64,000 nucleotides of DNA. It comes from Alicyclobacillus fastidiosus. GTDB lineage: Bacteria; Bacillota; Bacilli; Alicyclobacillales; Alicyclobacillaceae. The DNA is taken from positions 3,472,001-3,536,000 of the forward strand of contig NZ_CP104067.1 in assembly GCF_026651875.1 (NCBI RefSeq). The letters run 5' to 3'. The position numbers and the translations under genes were made by a program. Positions within the stretch are counted from its first letter, which is position 1; each line of letters opens with the position of its first letter. This document shows positions 46,031 through 53,266 of this stretch, one piece after another. The notes below the pieces were generated by a model, which was not told where the DNA came from, did no database searches, and saw nothing but the letters and a program-made list of their open reading frames with translations.

Positions 46031-47398
46031 CTAACCACCAAAGCCAGTTGCCCTGATAGCATATTCAAGGAGACACTCCAGTGATAGACGGCGGGTGTCC
46101 GGTGACAACATGCGCAGCATCCGTCGACCTGGGGTGGGATTGACTTCAAAAATGAAGATGCGCCCGTCGGGCCTGAGCGCTAAATCGACGCCCAATTCGG
46201 CAAATGCTCCATAGCGATTCGCCAACGTCTTCACAACTGCTGACGCCAGTTCATCCATCTTGGCAATTTTATCCTTGACACTGTCTCGTCCGACGACTTT
46301 CTGAACCAATTCTTCCGCTTCGTGCGCCGCGCCGCCCGTGTGGATGTTCGTCGTGACGGCGCCTCTTTGCCCGACGCGGGCCACGCGGGCGACGACGCTT
46401 GGCTCGTCACTGGATTGCACGAGCCAACGAAAGTCGTACGGTTTACCATCCGACTGGGCCAGTTCGATGGTGTCCTGAACGACGGCGCGCGCCAATCGCG
46501 TCCGCTTCCAGAATGCTGTACACTCTTGTGGCGTCCGAATCGTGAGTGTCTCGACGGTGGTGCGCGGCTCAAATATTTTTGAATACCGCTCAGTACTCCG
46601 CGGAACGATTCGCCGCTCAAACGAAACTTGGATAGCGTGACCTTTACGCGTCATGTGGTAAACCGAAACGCCCTGAGACCCGCCGGGCGGTTTCACGTAT
46701 ACGTCTCGGCGCGCCATCACCTCTTGAAACAGTTGGGTGCCGCTTGTGCACAAAGTGGTGGTTGGCAGGTGTGCTCGTAATTCAGACGTCGACCGCAGTA
46801 CTTGATACAGCGCCCACTTGTTGCTACACTGGCTCGGCAACGTGTGTAGGCGCCCTCGAGCCATCAGTTGCTGTAACTCCTGCTTGGCCACTTGAGCGTG
46901 CGACTTGTGAAAAGTACCTGTCCGGCGAAGGACGAGGTCAGGCGTCAGATTTTGCATCGTCGTCCACGTTCTCGCGCCTCCGTCGTACACCTGAGCCGAT
47001 TTGGCGCCGACATCTCCCGGCGTCTGAACGACGATGAATGCACCCAGTGCCTGTCCGTATGTACTCAGTTCTTCAAACATGCGAGTCTGTTCGCCAAATT
47101 GCCGGTCCGCCGAGGCCAACCTGTCTGCGTACAGTCCCACGACGGGACCGAGCTTCCACACACTCCCGCGCGATTGCACATGCAACACGAAACTCATCTT
47201 CGCGCCAAATAGAGCGCTCGCCAACGCTGTGGAAACGTAGATCGCAGATGTCTTTGCCTGACCTGTTCGCCTCGTGCACTGTACGGTGGTCATCCGCCCT
47301 CCAAACAGCAATTTATTGGGCAGCTTGTGGCCGCCAAGGCCGCTCACCTGGATGTGATTCCCCCGCAAATTTGCAGCGATTTTCACAGACATCCGCAT
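46031..47398 (-). CDS. YheC/YheD-type ATP-grasp protein (3)
   Basis: 455 residues. Family mark LGPVVGLYADRLASAD; ATP-grasp parts VYVKPPGGSQGVSVYHM, YDFRWLVQ and ELGVDLALRPDGRIFIFEVN. ATG after GGGAGG. First ligase of the operon; a hairpin (47421-47449) separates it from the cotE 3' piece, which ends 69 bp upstream. In the excised state it would be the second gene of a cotE transcript. Confidence 0.88.
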   Translation of the reverse strand: MRMSVKIAANLRGNHIQVSGLGGHKLPNKLLFGGRMTTVQCTRRTGQAKTSAIYVSTALASALFGAKMSFVLHVQSRGSVWKLGPVVGLYADRLASADRQFGEQTRMFEELSTYGQALGAFIVVQTPGDVGAKSAQVYDGGARTWTTMQNLTPDLVLRRTGTFHKSHAQVAKQELQQLMARGRLHTLPSQCSNKWALYQVLRSTSELRAHLPTTTLCTSGTQLFQEVMARRDVYVKPPGGSQGVSVYHMTRKGHAIQVSFERRIVPRSTERYSKIFEPRTTVETLTIRTPQECTAFWKRTRLARAVVQDTIELAQSDGKPYDFRWLVQSSDEPSVVARVARVGQRGAVTTNIHTGGAAHEAEELVQKVVGRDSVKDKIAKMDELASAVVKTLANRYGAFAELGVDLALRPDGRIFIFEVNPTPGRRMLRMLSPDTRRLSLECLLEYAIRATGFGG

Positions 47399-47420
47399 GT
47401 TGAGAACCTCCCTGAAAAGT

Positions 47421-47449
47421 GGGCAGGGGCAGCAAAGACGCCCCTCCCC
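47421..47449 (-). terminator. Hairpin between cotE tail and ligase operon (attenuator-like)
   Basis: GGGG-AGGGGC type 10-base arms with one mismatch and a 9-base loop, followed on the minus strand by ACTTTTC. It could reduce read-through from cotE into the ligases. Confidence 0.55.
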
Positions 47450-47466
47450 ATCCTTAGGTCTTGGCC

Positions 47467-47562
47467 TTAGTCCTCGATTTCGACCTCTTCAAGTAAGCTT
47501 TCTTCCTCGAAGAAATCCTCATCTTTCTTCTCAACCAATTCAGCTGTCAAAACACAGAGCTT
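47467..47562 (-). CDS. cotE: cotE, 3' part (split gene)
   Basis: The frame reads KLCVLTAELVEKKDED and then an acidic end EEVEIED before TAA. It has no start codon or ribosome site of its own that I trust. Intact CotE proteins have the same layout after GETK: a short hydrophobic stretch and a Glu/Asp-rich tail. The junction repeat AAGCT (47558-47562) matches the one at the end of the 5' piece. Joining gives QTKLCVLTAEL in frame and a total of 178 residues, against 181 in B. subtilis. Confidence 0.88.
   Translation of the reverse strand, partial: KLCVLTAELVEKKDEDFFEEESLLEEVEIED
47558..47562 (-). repeat. Junction repeat, cotE 3' side (att core)
   Basis: AAGCT on the minus strand within AAG CTC TGT; partner at 52556-52560. 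A TGT follows one base later in both copies. Confidence 0.8.
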
Positions 47563-47662
47563 GGTGTGTCACCGGAAAACACATCCCCTAGTCGCGCACC
47601 ACTCGCAGGGCAGTGACGACATAACACGAGAATTGCAGACGAGCCGTCTTTTCTTTCAGCCC

Positions 47663-47691
47663 TGTACACAGAATCGCGTACTTATTATGAT
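47663..47691 (+). promoter_or_regulatory. Possible sigma-A promoter of the kinase gene
   Basis: TGTACA, 17-base spacer, TATGAT, 31 bases before the start codon. The -35 is weak, 4 of 6. Confidence 0.5.
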
Positions 47692-47721
47692 AATTAAGGA
47701 TATATTCGCGAGTCGAAAGAG

Positions 47722-49278
47722 ATGGTGTACATAGTGAACAATGAAACTGAGCATTCGGTGGACGAACACAATGCGACGCTCAACCGCCTCGCAGCTATCG
47801 GAGAGGTTTCCGCTGGTATCGCACATGAAATACGAAATCCACTGACAGCGGTAAAAGGATTTCTCCAGTTGATGGAACGCGACTACCCAAGCCCGCACTG
47901 GAGTGTCGTGCAGTCGGAACTAGAACAGGCGATTGGGACCGTGCACGAACTGCTGTCGGTGTCCAAACCCAATTTAGTCACCGAACCAAAAAGGCAATTT
48001 AGTCTGTGCGCCATTATCGAAAACATCCTCTCGCTGTTTCACAAAGAGATGTATCGAGTGAAGGTTCACAAACGCTTTCACCATACAAAAGCGATGGTTT
48101 ACGGGAAACAAAATCAAGTCAAACGAGCAATTTTCAATTTATTGAAAAATGCATTTGAAGCCATCGAAGATGAAGGCAACATCGTCATTGAACACCGTCG
48201 TTCATCCGATTCGGTCATTTTGACCATCAGCGACAGCGGCCCTGGCATCCCACAGGACAAACTTTCCTTACTCGGCACTCCGTTTTTCACGACGAAGGAT
48301 ACTGGAACAGGGCTGGGGTTATCTCAAGTATATTCGACGTTCTACGAACATGGCGCCGATATCACGGTCAAATCGAACGGCGAAGGGACGGTGTTCACCA
48401 TCATATTTCCAACGGTTTCATCGGGCATCGACGGTTCGCGGGCAGCCGAGCTCACCTACGTCGAAGGAGAAGCCATAAAGGAATTTTTTCGCCGCCACCG
48501 GACACAATTCAACGAAGCAATGGAATCCGAAGCGAAAACCACGTTTGAAATCGTGTCGCAGTCGAAACTGGTCTCCACGAGTGACCTACTCGAGCACGCC
48601 AACCAAATTCTCAATTTAATTCACGACGGGTTGACACAAGAAGTGATCGCGTTGGCTCAGGAACGCGGAATCGTTTGGGCACAATCGGATATCCCCATCA
48701 TTTCGAAAATGGAATGGTTCTACGCGCTCCGCAAGGTGATATGGAGACTCCTCAGCTTTTACCACGTCAATTCTCAGGTGACGGCCGCAGAGGCATTTGA
48801 CATCGCCGACCGCATCAGCGATACGCTCGACAACTTTATCATTCACTTCAACGTGAGCTTTACGCGCTATCGCGACAACATCGTCCGTTCCCAACAATCG
48901 ATTATTGATGAACTTACCGTTCCAGTCATTCCCCTATTCAATCACGTCGCCGTCCTGCCGCTCATCGGCGTCTTCGACGAAAAACGAATCGAAAAAATCG
49001 AGGAGCGACTGCTCGATGATATCGAATCCAAGGGGATCCAAAAACTGTTTATCGACCTCTCCGGCGCAGTCATCACAGACGCCCAGGTCGCCGAACTGTT
49101 TCGAAAGGTGTTCAATGGAGTCTCCCTGCTCGGCTGCATAACAGTGTTGACGGGTATCCGGGCGGCAACCGCCAAAGTCATGCTGAAATCTGGGTTGGAC
49201 TTTAGCCAAATCACAGTGGAAAGCACGCTTCAACAAGCCTTGGCTAAAGAATCCACGAACGGATGCGCAGCCATCTGA
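47722..49278 (+). CDS. Soluble histidine kinase fused to an RsbR-like helical domain and STAS domain
   Basis: 518 residues, no membrane helix and no sensor domain before the kinase. HisKA with phospho-accepting His35 in AHEIRNPLTAVKGF (the pattern of sporulation kinases), N-box NLLKNAFEAI near 139-148, G1 DSGPGIP at 171-177, G2 GTGLGLS at 195-201. Residues 245-395 are helical, like the N-terminal region of RsbR-type proteins; residues 398-508 are a STAS domain with VAVLPLIGVFDEKRIEKI and LFIDLSGAVITDAQVAELF. The fusion ties a phosphorelay-type kinase to a stressosome-type module. It is carried by the cotE element. Start uncertain: ATG 47722 or a GTG 12 bases later. Confidence 0.9.
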   Translation: MVYIVNNETEHSVDEHNATLNRLAAIGEVSAGIAHEIRNPLTAVKGFLQLMERDYPSPHWSVVQSELEQAIGTVHELLSVSKPNLVTEPKRQFSLCAIIENILSLFHKEMYRVKVHKRFHHTKAMVYGKQNQVKRAIFNLLKNAFEAIEDEGNIVIEHRRSSDSVILTISDSGPGIPQDKLSLLGTPFFTTKDTGTGLGLSQVYSTFYEHGADITVKSNGEGTVFTIIFPTVSSGIDGSRAAELTYVEGEAIKEFFRRHRTQFNEAMESEAKTTFEIVSQSKLVSTSDLLEHANQILNLIHDGLTQEVIALAQERGIVWAQSDIPIISKMEWFYALRKVIWRLLSFYHVNSQVTAAEAFDIADRISDTLDNFIIHFNVSFTRYRDNIVRSQQSIIDELTVPVIPLFNHVAVLPLIGVFDEKRIEKIEERLLDDIESKGIQKLFIDLSGAVITDAQVAELFRKVFNGVSLLGCITVLTGIRAATAKVMLKSGLDFSQITVESTLQQALAKESTNGCAAI

Positions 49279-49297
49279 CAACCCGCTGTCATGGAAT

Positions 49298-49321
49298 GAG
49301 GTCGCCCCTAGGGACGACCTC
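49298..49321 (+). terminator. Terminator after the kinase-STAS gene
   Basis: GAGGTCG/CGACCTC 7-bp stem with a 10-base loop, then GTTGGGGTATT; modest T content. Confidence 0.5.
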
Positions 49322-49388
49322 GTTGGGGTATTCGGCGCGGCACGCGATGCTGCCTCATACGCGGTTGAAGCTTGTACAAACATGGCGC

Positions 49389-49520
49389 TTAAAGCCAATG
49401 TTGGACCAAATACCGGTACAGGTATCCACACAGAATGAGGGCGGCAATTAGCCCAAACACAGTCGCGCCAACCTTGGTCCTGGTATCTAAAGTACGGGAT
49501 TGTCCGTCTTCCGTTCGCAT
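49389..49520 (-). CDS. 43-aa single-helix membrane protein
   Basis: An N-terminal polar half (MRTEDGQSRTLDTRTK) and one membrane helix (VGATVFGLIAALILCGYLYR) up to the end. The ATG follows GGGAGG by 9 bases, but that site is inside a perfect 15-bp hairpin. No known family. Encoded within the cotE element. Confidence 0.65.
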   Translation of the reverse strand: MRTEDGQSRTLDTRTKVGATVFGLIAALILCGYLYRYLVQHWL

Positions 49521-49525
49521 AGGTT

Positions 49526-49565
49526 TTCGCCTCCCCGCACTTAGAATGAGGTGCGGGGAGGCGAA
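49526..49565 (-). promoter_or_regulatory. Hairpin hiding the ribosome site of the 43-aa gene
   Basis: Arms TTCGCCTCCCCGCAC and GTGCGGGGAGGCGAA pair over 15 bp with a 10-base loop. The 3' arm holds GGGGAGG, the ribosome site of the ATG at 49520. No T-run follows on either strand, so translation control fits better than termination. Confidence 0.6.
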
Positions 49566-49653
49566 CCATGCAGACAAATCATGTTATCCTCGTCACGTGA
49601 TCACGCGTAGATACCCGTTGACTTCCAGGTTGGACCCGTCCCCAGAACCGGTG

Positions 49654-50076
49654 CTACGCTGCGCGGTACGAACGAAGGAATTGTTCTAGTCGGCCGGACC
49701 TGACGCGGTACGGTGTGTATTTTTTCTTCCGGTATCGAACCACTTCCACCATTTCGTCCCCATACAGGTACATATTCAGTAGGAACGTGGTCTTCCCTTG
49801 AATGATTTTCACCACGACCGGCTGCTCTTTGAACTGTGGGATGATTCCACCTTCATAGAGAAAGTTCGCCCCGTTGAAATCCTCAATAAACGATTCGCGA
49901 TCCGCCGGCGCAAGTCGCTCCTCGTTGATGAAAACGTCAGAAACGTGGTTGGGTCGGAGCTTGGGATGCGTCGAAAACTGATCGAAAAACCAATTTGCCC
50001 AGGCCGTTGGCGGAGTCATAAAAAATGCAAGGACAATATGAACGGCTAACAGTATGACGATGATCCAAAAAATCAT
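49654..50076 (-). CDS. YfmQ-like protein, 140 aa
   Basis: One N-terminal membrane helix (FWIIVILLAVHIVLAFF), then a soluble domain with ANWFFDQFSTHPKL, FNGANFLYEGG and a basic end VVRYRKKKYTPYRVRSGRL. Length and the end segment resemble B. subtilis YfmQ, whose function is unknown. ATG at 50076 follows GGGGAGG by 7 bases; a longer frame has no site. Encoded in the cotE element, in the minus direction. Confidence 0.75.
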   Translation of the reverse strand: MIFWIIVILLAVHIVLAFFMTPPTAWANWFFDQFSTHPKLRPNHVSDVFINEERLAPADRESFIEDFNGANFLYEGGIIPQFKEQPVVVKIIQGKTTFLLNMYLYGDEMVEVVRYRKKKYTPYRVRSGRLEQFLRSYRAA

Positions 50077-50335
50077 TGGCAATCCTCCCCACTCAAACTG
50101 GAATCTATAAATGTCCGCGATTTGCGTGCGATTTTGCAACAGCGCGGCAGGGCGCCAATCAGCGTCTCTCAATGACGTTATTATAGCGCGAAACTCCGCC
50201 ATCCAAACCGCGAAATCGGATCATTCACAGGTACGTAAAACTTTGTTAATCATTTACACACAAATTCGCCGTATTTCCGACACACAGTTGGACCCCCCGG
50301 GCCGTCGCTCCTGTTGTACAATGTCGTGAAGGAAG

Positions 50336-50502
50336 TGATATCAGAGGTATCACAAGCATACATTAGAGTGCAGGGAGAACTGGCTCGACGACTACTGACC
50401 GTGATGGGTCGTCGCAAAATGCGGAAGACAAAGGGCCCCGAGAAGTCACTTGCTCAATCGATGTGTAAGCCTCACCTTACACAACGGGTTATCACGGTTT
50501 TT
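50336..50502 (+). ncRNA. Possible structured RNA facing the toxin-like gene
   Basis: A TACAAT at 50318-50323 could be a -10 (no good -35). The downstream stretch has hairpins GTGATA/TATCAC and GTGTAAG/CTTACAC, and CCGTGAT near 50399 can pair with ATCACGG at 50491-50497, which is followed by T6. The end overlaps the end of the peptide gene on the other strand. A 60-codon frame also runs through it, so a protein cannot be excluded. Confidence 0.3.
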
Positions 50503-50593
50503 TGCGCTTCCACTGTTTAAGCAGTTGGACGAGTGCTGAGGACACTTGAAGCAGCAAAAGTGTGATTTTTAGAGCAGATACGAGCTCCTTCAC
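50492..50593 (-). CDS. 33-aa hydrophobic peptide with basic tail, type I toxin-like
   Basis: A GTG six bases after AGGGGAG opens a frame for a helix-forming peptide: KELVSALKITLLLLQ, then SSALVQLLKQWKRKKP. Size, single hydrophobic helix and the lysine-rich end resemble the small membrane toxins of bsrG/SR4-type systems. Its 3' end overlaps the terminator of a possible RNA on the plus strand. It lies in the cotE element, where an addiction function would stabilise the element or its circle; this is inference. Confidence 0.5.
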   Translation of the reverse strand: MKELVSALKITLLLLQVSSALVQLLKQWKRKKP

Positions 50594-51095
50594 GGTGGTC
50601 TCCCCTCTCAATTCGGGGCCCAACGTCTCCTACTAAATAGATATGATTCCATGTCCAAGAATATTCCTATTGACATACAAGTGTTGGCATGTTTTCAAAT
50701 CTTCGTGTGATCCAGCCACACGCCCCGCTCGACGACTGGGCACCCGCCCTTGTCCACATTTGCTTTGCGCCTTGGGCGCGAACGCCCCGCACCCAACATC
50801 ACCTCACGTCGCATGCGGCGCTGAATCCCTTCAATTCGCCTCCTTCCCATTCCTCGATGTGCCCACTGCACGGATCACGAAGTCCTGATACGCTTTGGTG
50901 TGCGCCTGCGTCCAACGTCCCACGACCGTGATGGTGGGCGGTTTCGGCTGTAATTTCTCCACAATATCACCCCCAGAGATCCCGTTTCACCGCTCCCGCA
51001 CCGGCGCGTGACCGCCGCTGCCAGACATTCCTCACTCATTCCTATGCCGGGCAGGTTTGTCTGTTTGCCCGACTGAGCGTGGTGACAACACAGAT
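50594..51095. other. Gene-free stretch inside the cotE element
   Basis: About 500 bases between the toxin-like gene and the recombinase promoter. A TTGACA at 50670 has no fitting -10. No convincing gene or hairpin was found on either strand. Confidence 0.4.
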
Positions 51096-51125
51096 GCATG
51101 TCGCGAGGGGTCGTCGCCATAATGT
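51096..51125 (+). promoter_or_regulatory. Sigma-E-like promoter before the cotE-element recombinase
   Basis: GCATGTC, 15-base spacer, CATAATGT, about 22 bases before the start codon. The -10 keeps CATA and the final T of the sigma-E consensus; the -35 fits in five of seven places. Mother-cell expression would suit an excision enzyme. Confidence 0.4.
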
Positions 51126-51147
51126 GACAAGTGAAGGGGTGAATCCG

Positions 51148-52542
51148 ATGCGAGCCGCCATTTACATTCGCGTGTCCACGCAGGAACAAGCAAGCGAAGG
51201 ATTTTCCTTGTCGGCACAGACACAAAAACTGCGTGCCTATTGTGAGAGTCAAGACTGGAGCGTCGCAGATGTGTATGCCGACGAGGGATTCTCTGCAAAA
51301 GACACCGACCGACCGTCCCTACAACGTTTGATGCAGGACATTTCGAACCGTCAACTCGACGTGGTACTTGTGTATAAACTCGATCGCCTCACGCGATCCG
51401 TCTCTGACCTCTATGAACTCCTGCGATGGTTCGATAAGTATGACGTCGGCTTTAAATCGGCGACGGAAATATTCGATACGACAACCGCCATTGGCCGGCT
51501 CTTTATCACCATGGTCGCGGCGATGGCGCAATGGGAGCGAGAGACCATCGGTGAACGGGTATCGGTTGGCATGGCACAAAAGGCGCTAGAGGGAAAGCGC
51601 GTGACGGCGAGCGCGCCGTTTGGGTATATCAAACGCGGTGACACATTGGTCGTTCAAGAATCAGAGGCCGAAATCGTCCGGGAGGTATTTCGCAAATACA
51701 TCTGTGGGTATGGCCTTCACCGTCTCAACAAGTGGTTGCAAAGTACGCATGCCAGCGACCGGATCGCTGACCCCCACACAATTGCCTACATGCTGGAGAA
51801 TCCGGTGTACATCGGCAAACTGCGCTGGGGATTTAGAAGCTCCAAGAGTCACCAAGAGGTGATCATTACAGACGGAGACCACCCCCCCATCATCGACGAT
51901 GGAACGTGGGAACTAGCACAAGCTGTCCGCGGGCGGAGGCGGTGTGCTTCCCCGCGATCCGGCACTGGGTTGTTTCCATTTACCGGACTGCTCTACTGTT
52001 CGCAGTGCGGTGGGAAAATGGTCGGGTATCACGGGCGCAAATATCGATACTACCGATGCAGAAATCACCGCCTGCATATGTGTCGCGCCAAAATGGTCCG
52101 ATGTGACGTAATGGAACCTGTCATCATCGGTTTTCTCGACCAGATGAGCCAGGAATCCCTTTCCAGGGGCACACCGCCCGCTTCGGTGGAGACGGCATCC
52201 GCCAAGATGCGCGACGTGGAGCGAGGGAGAAGCTTACTGGAGGCTAGAAAGAGACGATTGTGGGACGCATATGAACGGGAAAGCATCACTCTTGAGGAAT
52301 TGAGCGAACGCCTCAAACGAATCGAACAAGAAGAACGCGCCTTGAACGACCAGGAGGTGGGTACAAACCAGGAAAAAACGAACGACGAGCCATCGCGACC
52401 TTCAATCGCAGAGGTGACACAGCGATTGAGCGTTGGTTGGGAGTCACTGCAACCATTACAGCGCAAAGAACTCGCGCGCGCACTCATCGAACGGATAGAC
52501 GTCGATCGCGAGCACATTCAGGTTCAGCTGAAACGGATGTAG
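51148..52542 (+). CDS. Large serine recombinase of the cotE element
   Basis: 464 residues. Resolvase domain with nucleophile Ser10 in YIRVSTQEQ and the KLDRLTRS segment; recombinase domain (PFGYIKRG ... NPVYIGKLRWG); zinc ribbon YCSQCGGKM with partner YRCRNH..MCRAK; coiled coil with many Glu/Arg; short end. This is the architecture of SpoIVCA and related integrases. ATG after GAAGGGG. It stops 14 bp short of the AAGCT repeat and is read against cotE. It is clearly different from the spoVK-element recombinase, so each element has its own enzyme. Confidence 0.94.
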   Translation: MRAAIYIRVSTQEQASEGFSLSAQTQKLRAYCESQDWSVADVYADEGFSAKDTDRPSLQRLMQDISNRQLDVVLVYKLDRLTRSVSDLYELLRWFDKYDVGFKSATEIFDTTTAIGRLFITMVAAMAQWERETIGERVSVGMAQKALEGKRVTASAPFGYIKRGDTLVVQESEAEIVREVFRKYICGYGLHRLNKWLQSTHASDRIADPHTIAYMLENPVYIGKLRWGFRSSKSHQEVIITDGDHPPIIDDGTWELAQAVRGRRRCASPRSGTGLFPFTGLLYCSQCGGKMVGYHGRKYRYYRCRNHRLHMCRAKMVRCDVMEPVIIGFLDQMSQESLSRGTPPASVETASAKMRDVERGRSLLEARKRRLWDAYERESITLEELSERLKRIEQEERALNDQEVGTNQEKTNDEPSRPSIAEVTQRLSVGWESLQPLQRKELARALIERIDVDREHIQVQLKRM

Positions 52543-52555
52543 TTCGAAGGAACAA

Positions 52556-52560
52556 AGCTT
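52556..52560 (-). repeat. Junction repeat, cotE 5' side (att core)
   Basis: AAGCT on the minus strand within ACT AAG CTT TGT; partner at 47558-47562. Confidence 0.8.
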
Positions 52561-53001
52561 AGTTTGCCCGATCACTTCCACGCCGAGTTCCTTCTCCACG
52601 CGAACCAGTACTTCCGAGCCGTTCCCAGTGAGGGTGGCGTCCAGGCAGTTCGGACTCTGGATGACACTGACGTTGACTTCGCGGGAGTCACGGATGCATT
52701 CCGCGTCGAGATCGCGTAGGGCAATCTGTTCGACGTACGTGACCGTTTCCTTCGCAACAGCCGTCTCGGAGTTATTGTTGTGCGAGTACCAGACATTCAC
52801 ATCGAAGCGACCGTGAATCTCGACGTAATCCCCGACGAGTTCCGCCTCGTACATGTGATTCATAACCCAGCAACCACCGATTGTACTTGGACGATACGTG
52901 GGGCGGACCGTATATGTCGTCTGTGCATATTTACTGCCCCGGCCGCAGACCGCGTTGGCCATGATCTCACGGTAGTTGAGGTCTTTGTTTGAAAGCACCA
53001 T
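52558..53001 (-). CDS. cotE: cotE, 5' part (split gene), outer spore coat morphogenetic protein
   Basis: The first 148 residues follow CotE: NYREIMANAVCGRG, STIGGCWVMNHMYEAE, FDVNVWYSHNNN, QSPNCLDATL and a break after VIGQTK. Beyond the repeat the frame reads on into antisense recombinase sequence to 52456 and loses all likeness. CotE drives assembly of the outer coat and binds many coat proteins, in part through its C-terminal region, which is missing here. ATG at 53001 after GAGGAGG. The tail is encoded at 47467-47562. Confidence 0.93.
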
Positions 53002-53064
53002 GCGGCAACCTCCTCTAATTTGGCTCAGGTGATGAACATAGTCATACGCCCGAGTTTGATACTG

Positions 53065-53094
53065 TATCGGTATGCGGGGCGAAAGAAAGTGGTG
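53065..53094 (-). promoter_or_regulatory. Possible sigma-K/sigma-E promoter of cotE
   Basis: On the minus strand CACC, 16 bases, CATACCGATA. This is near the sigma-K pattern (AC at -35, CATA and TA at -10, one base longer). B. subtilis cotE has both sigma-E and sigma-K promoters. Confidence 0.35.
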
Positions 53095-53213
53095 AACGCC
53101 GTGCCGCCTCATCTCCTACGAGTCAGTCGCCCAACCGCAACCACAAGACATCGTATGCGTTCGCCTAATGGGGTGCGCATGAAGAGGGATGTGCCGCTAC
53201 AAGATGGGCTTTT

Positions 53214-53257
53214 ACACAAGAGGAGAGCGCCCAATGTGGGACGCTCTCCTCTTGTGT
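53214..53257. terminator. Long hairpin downstream of the dipeptidase gene
   Basis: 16-bp perfect arms ACACAAGAGGAGAGCG/CGCTCTCCTCTTGTGT with further pairing inside. No long T-run follows, but its place 10 bp after the stop suggests termination or 3'-end protection. Confidence 0.55.
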
Positions 53258-53266
53258 CGTATGTCA

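Larger units (their letters stand above)
47558..52560 (-). mobile_element. Intervening element inside cotE (skin-like), 4998 bp
   Basis: Bounded by the direct repeat AAGCT (minus strand) at 47558-47562 and 52556-52560. Contents: a histidine kinase-STAS fusion, a 43-aa membrane protein, a YfmQ-like gene, a toxin-like peptide gene and a serine recombinase adjoining one end. Loss of one repeat copy and the interior removes exactly 4998 bp, a multiple of three, and rebuilds cotE. The element also separates cotE from the ligase operon downstream. Confidence 0.92.

Noticed and set aside
47472-47545. A 22-codon basic frame (MRISSRKKAYLK...) overlapping the cotE tail in another frame
   Set aside because: Poor ribosome site and fully explained as a shadow of the Glu-rich cotE tail.
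47467-47560. Short acidic frame before the ATP-grasp genes as a ribosomal peptide precursor for them
   Set aside because: No start codon with a ribosome site; the frame joins perfectly to the cotE 5' piece through AAGCT and gives a CotE of normal length, which explains it better.
50314-50520. 68-codon frame on the plus strand
   Set aside because: No family or convincing start; the stretch is hairpin-rich and more like an RNA, though a protein is not excluded.
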